From the NCBI GenBank assembly GCA_003387805.1, contig QGSR01000097.1, forward strand, positions 1-7,086: DNA of 7,086 nucleotides, given 5' to 3'. Within the stretch, counting starts at the first letter, position 1. Each line of letters starts with the position of its first letter. The notes below the pieces were generated by a model, which was given only the letters and a program-made list of their open reading frames with translations, made no database searches and had not been told where the DNA came from. The position numbers and the translations under genes are program-made. Below, one piece after another: positions 5,362-7,086 of this stretch. The DNA comes from Bacillota bacterium (GTDB lineage Bacteria > Bacillota > Limnochordia > Limnochordales > ZCTH02-B6).

Positions 5362-6801
5362 TCAGCTCCCCGCTTCCGTCACCCACGGCGTCAGCGGCAC
5401 GGCCACCGACACCGTCGTCCCCCGGCCCGGCTCGCTGTCGATGTCCACGTGCGCCCCCATCAGCTGGGCCCGCTGCCGGATGTTGCGCAGCCCCTGCCCC
5501 GTGGCCCGCGCTTCCTCCGAGAGGTCGAAACCGCTGCCGTCGTCGATGATGGCCATGCTCACCTGCGTCGCGTTCGAATCAATTTCGATGCGCAGCCGCT
5601 GCGCGCCCCCGTGCCGGATGGCGTTGGTCAACGATTCCCGTGCAATCTGCAGCATATGGTTGAGCACCTCCGGCCGCAGCACCGTGGCCGTGTCGCCCCG
5701 GGTTTCCAGCGTCACCGATACGCCGAACCCGCGCTTATATTCCGACGCGATGTGGGCCATGGCCTCCTGCAGCGTGCGGTGCTCGTCTTTCGGCGAGCGA
5801 AGGTTGGAAATGTAGTGGCGGAGGTCGCGGATGGACTCGTCCAGCTTTTCCATGACGTACTCAATGCGCTCTTTGCTCTCCGCCGGCTCTTCGTCGATTT
5901 GTTCTCTGGCAAACTCGAGGTTGAGGCCCACCGCGTACAGCCGCTGGATGATGCCGTCGTGCAGCTCCCGGGCGATGCGGTCCCGCTCCTCCAGCACCGC
6001 CTCGATGCGCTCCGCCTGCTCCATGCGCCGGGCCTGCTCCACGTCGAACACTTCCAGCATGCGGGTGACGAACAGCGTAATGGCCAGGCCCGCCAAGCCC
6101 CGCCACAGCTCGATGGGCAGGCCGGTCCAGCGAAACACGAGGCCCGTATTCAGGTAGCGGGCCGGGAAAAAGCCCGCCTCGGGCACGATGAGCCCGCCGG
6201 CCACGGCGAACAGCAGAAACGCGAACACCGACATGCGCAGCATCCGCAACAGCCGCGGCTGCCCCATGCGCCGAAACTCTCCGGCCTGCCGGCTGAGGCC
6301 GTAGCAGGTGAGCAGCGCGCCCGGGAGCGCCAGCAAGTAGCGGGCGAAGGCGTCCCCTTCGTCCAGCCACCGCACGATGGACACGTCCCGGAAAAACGGG
6401 CCCCGGAACACGTACCCGGCGAACCACACGGCAAACGCGAACCACGCCACCAGCGGCAGGAAGTGATAGCGCCGCGGCAGCCCTTCCGCCACGAGACGCA
6501 GCCCGAACTGCATCAAAAACGTAAACGCCACCGCCAGCAGCGTGCCGTGCACCGCCCAAAGCAGCACGATGTTTTCGGCGGGCATGTACGTGGCCTGAAT
6601 CGGGATGAACACGTGGCCCCACTCGGCCGTGCCGTGCAAAATACCGAAGGTGCCCAGGAGCGGCAAGGCGCGAGCAACGGTCAGCTCGCTGGGCCGCCGG
6701 GACTGAAGCGTCAGCGCGAAGCCCAGCAAAAAGAAAACGAGACCGTAGCCGAACACGACCACGATTTCATTGGTGCTGAAAAACTCCCGCAGCGTGGACA
6801 T
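5362..6801 (-). CDS. Membrane sensor histidine kinase (HisKA_3 type, seven predicted helices)
   Basis: A 479-residue sensor kinase of the NarX/DevS/LiaS superfamily. About seven hydrophobic helices fall at 12-32, 43-61, 76-104, 112-132, 152-170, 189-212 and 228-249. The second contains GTFGILHGTAEW. A charged helix (250-275) leads straight into the dimerisation domain, with no recognisable PAS, GAF or HAMP. The H-box is ERDRIARELHDGIIQRL with phospho-acceptor His281. The HATPase_c domain shows Asn393 in ESLTNAIRHGG, the G1 box DDGSGFD (420-426), GQGLRNIRQRA (435-445) and EPGRGTTVSV (457-466). It probably autophosphorylates His281 and phosphorylates Asp56 of the regulator 87 bp downstream. I chose ATG 6799-6801 because MSTLREFF leads directly into the first helix. 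ATGs at 6826-6831 are possible alternative starts. An in-frame extension to 7071 runs through tandem repeats as Arg/Pro-rich nonsense and is rejected. The signal is unknown. Confidence 0.92.
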   Translation of the reverse strand: MSTLREFFSTNEIVVVFGYGLVFFLLGFALTLQSRRPSELTVARALPLLGTFGILHGTAEWGHVFIPIQATYMPAENIVLLWAVHGTLLAVAFTFLMQFGLRLVAEGLPRRYHFLPLVAWFAFAVWFAGYVFRGPFFRDVSIVRWLDEGDAFARYLLALPGALLTCYGLSRQAGEFRRMGQPRLLRMLRMSVFAFLLFAVAGGLIVPEAGFFPARYLNTGLVFRWTGLPIELWRGLAGLAITLFVTRMLEVFDVEQARRMEQAERIEAVLEERDRIARELHDGIIQRLYAVGLNLEFAREQIDEEPAESKERIEYVMEKLDESIRDLRHYISNLRSPKDEHRTLQEAMAHIASEYKRGFGVSVTLETRGDTATVLRPEVLNHMLQIARESLTNAIRHGGAQRLRIEIDSNATQVSMAIIDDGSGFDLSEEARATGQGLRNIRQRAQLMGAHVDIDSEPGRGTTVSVAVPLTPWVTEAGS

Positions 6802-6817
6802 CGGCGCCGGTGCCGCG

Positions 6818-6825
6818 CCTCCTTT
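6818..6825 (-). promoter_or_regulatory. Shine-Dalgarno AAAGGAGG near the kinase start, oddly spaced
   Basis: The minus strand reads AAAGGAGG, but 16 nt separate it from the ATG at 6801, and no in-frame start codon lies between. The intervening GGCGC...GCGCC could form a small hairpin (6815-6819 with 6803-6807) that shortens the distance, although it would also pair the last two G of the site. Confidence 0.55.
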
Positions 6826-6834
6826 CATCATTAC

Positions 6835-6843
6835 ATTGTACCA
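6835..6843 (-). promoter_or_regulatory. Extended -10 promoter for the kinase-regulator operon
   Basis: The minus strand reads TGG-TACAAT, an extended -10 (TGn plus one mismatch to TATAAT), in a short A/T-rich island within very GC-rich DNA. There is no good -35 at 17 nt, which is common with extended -10 elements. The predicted transcription start is near 6828, just ahead of AAAGGAGG. It is the only convincing promoter I see in the window. Confidence 0.6.
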
Positions 6844-6892
6844 TAGAATGAACTTTCGCCGATGCGGCCCGGGCCGGGCGCCGCGGCGGGCC

Positions 6893-6995
6893 GCCGTGCG
6901 TTCACGCCGGGGCGGGGCGCCCTGCGTTCGCGCCGGGGCGGGGCGCCGTGCGTTCACGCCGGGCGGGGCGCCCTGCGTTCGCACCGGGGCGGGGC
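6893..6995. repeat. 26-bp tandem repeat, four units, upstream of the kinase promoter
   Basis: Units at 6893-6918, 6919-6944, 6945-6969 (25 bp) and 6970-6995. Each reads gcc-g/c-tgcgttc and ends with a ggggcggggc-type block. Units 1 and 3 share gccgtgcgttcacgcc, while units 2 and 4 share gccctgcgttcgc, so the array is also a dimer of a 51-52-bp unit. It lies about 50 bp upstream of the -10 element. Confidence 0.93.
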
Positions 6996-7017
6996 GCCGG
7001 GCGCCCTTGCAGCGGGC

Positions 7018-7045
7018 GGGGGGGGGCCCGGCCGGGCCCCCCCCC
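7018..7045. repeat. 28-bp perfect all-GC palindrome with nine-base G and C runs
   Basis: Nine G, then cccggccggg, then nine C (a tenth C follows), giving 14-bp arms with the axis between 7031 and 7032. It could form a cruciform or a very stable hairpin in either transcript. On the plus strand a T-rich stretch (tctcttttat) begins only about 13 nt later, so this is not a canonical intrinsic terminator. The remainder (7046-7086) shows no identifiable gene. Confidence 0.85.
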
Positions 7046-7086
7046 CTCCCCAAACGGTCTCTTTTATACATTTCCCCGGCCCCCCG

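Noticed and set aside
1315..6846. A plus-strand open frame of 1843 codons spanning parA, ABC-F, regulator and kinase
   Set aside because: It is the codon-register antisense of four genes that happen to share one frame. It stays open because TTA, CTA and TCA codons are not used on the sense strand in this GC-rich DNA. The product is Arg/Pro/His/Gln-rich with no domain, while the minus strand encodes full families.
6893..6995. A CRISPR array
   Set aside because: The units are directly adjacent with no unique spacers, only four in number, and no cas gene is present.
7018..7070. An intrinsic terminator for a plus-strand gene
   Set aside because: The T-rich stretch begins about 13 nt after the hairpin and is interrupted, and no plus-strand gene precedes it.
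6802..7071. A 90-residue N-terminal extension of the kinase starting at ATG 7069-7071
   Set aside because: It would be translated through the palindrome and the 26-bp array as Arg/Pro/Ala-rich sequence, and the promoter and ribosome site lie downstream of it.

Overview
This is a very GC-rich bacterial window in which every gene reads on the minus strand. The Shine-Dalgarno sites are strong and purine-rich (AAAGGAGG, GGAGGAGGT, GGAGGGG). There is one extended -10 promoter, and the protein types are common in Bacillota. Together these suggest a high-GC, possibly thermophilic Firmicute such as a Symbiobacterium or Thermaerobacter relative. That placement is inference; no marker gene is present to prove it.

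In the direction of transcription (right to left) the order is as follows. (1) A repeat-rich leader at 6802-7086 carries a GC palindrome, four copies of a 26-bp repeat and an extended -10 promoter. (2) A seven-helix membrane histidine kinase lies at 5362-6801. (3) Its NarL/FixJ-family response regulator follows at 4585-5274 and resembles DevR/DosR. (4) An ABC-F ATPase of the YdiF/Uup type lies at 2368-4425. (5) An orphan ParA/Soj-type ATPase lies at 1321-2220. (6) A tryptophanase/tyrosine phenol-lyase family enzyme starts at 1234 and runs off the left edge. The gaps are 87, 159, 147 and 86 bp, and none holds a clear hairpin plus U-tract terminator. One polycistronic unit is therefore possible but not shown. 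No stretch above 300 bp lacks a gene.

The kinase and regulator almost certainly form one phosphorelay: a membrane signal leads to autophosphorylation at His281, transfer to Asp56 of the regulator, and DNA binding by its LuxR-type helix-turn-helix. The ABC-F protein probably acts on ribosomes, ParA on positioning or partition, and the lyase degrades an aromatic amino acid (probably tryptophan to indole, pyruvate and ammonia). A functional link among all five is not established.

The most unusual aspect is the number of short, diverged tandem duplications: a 15-bp x 6 repeat inside the lyase gene, a repeat over the parA stop codon, a repeat in the ABC-F/parA gap, a repeat over the regulator stop codon, a degenerate 21-bp repeat inside the ABC-F arm, a hexamer x 3 before the ABC-F start, and a 26-bp x 4 array upstream of the kinase. 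I found no CRISPR array, transposase, RNA gene or recognisable new defence system.
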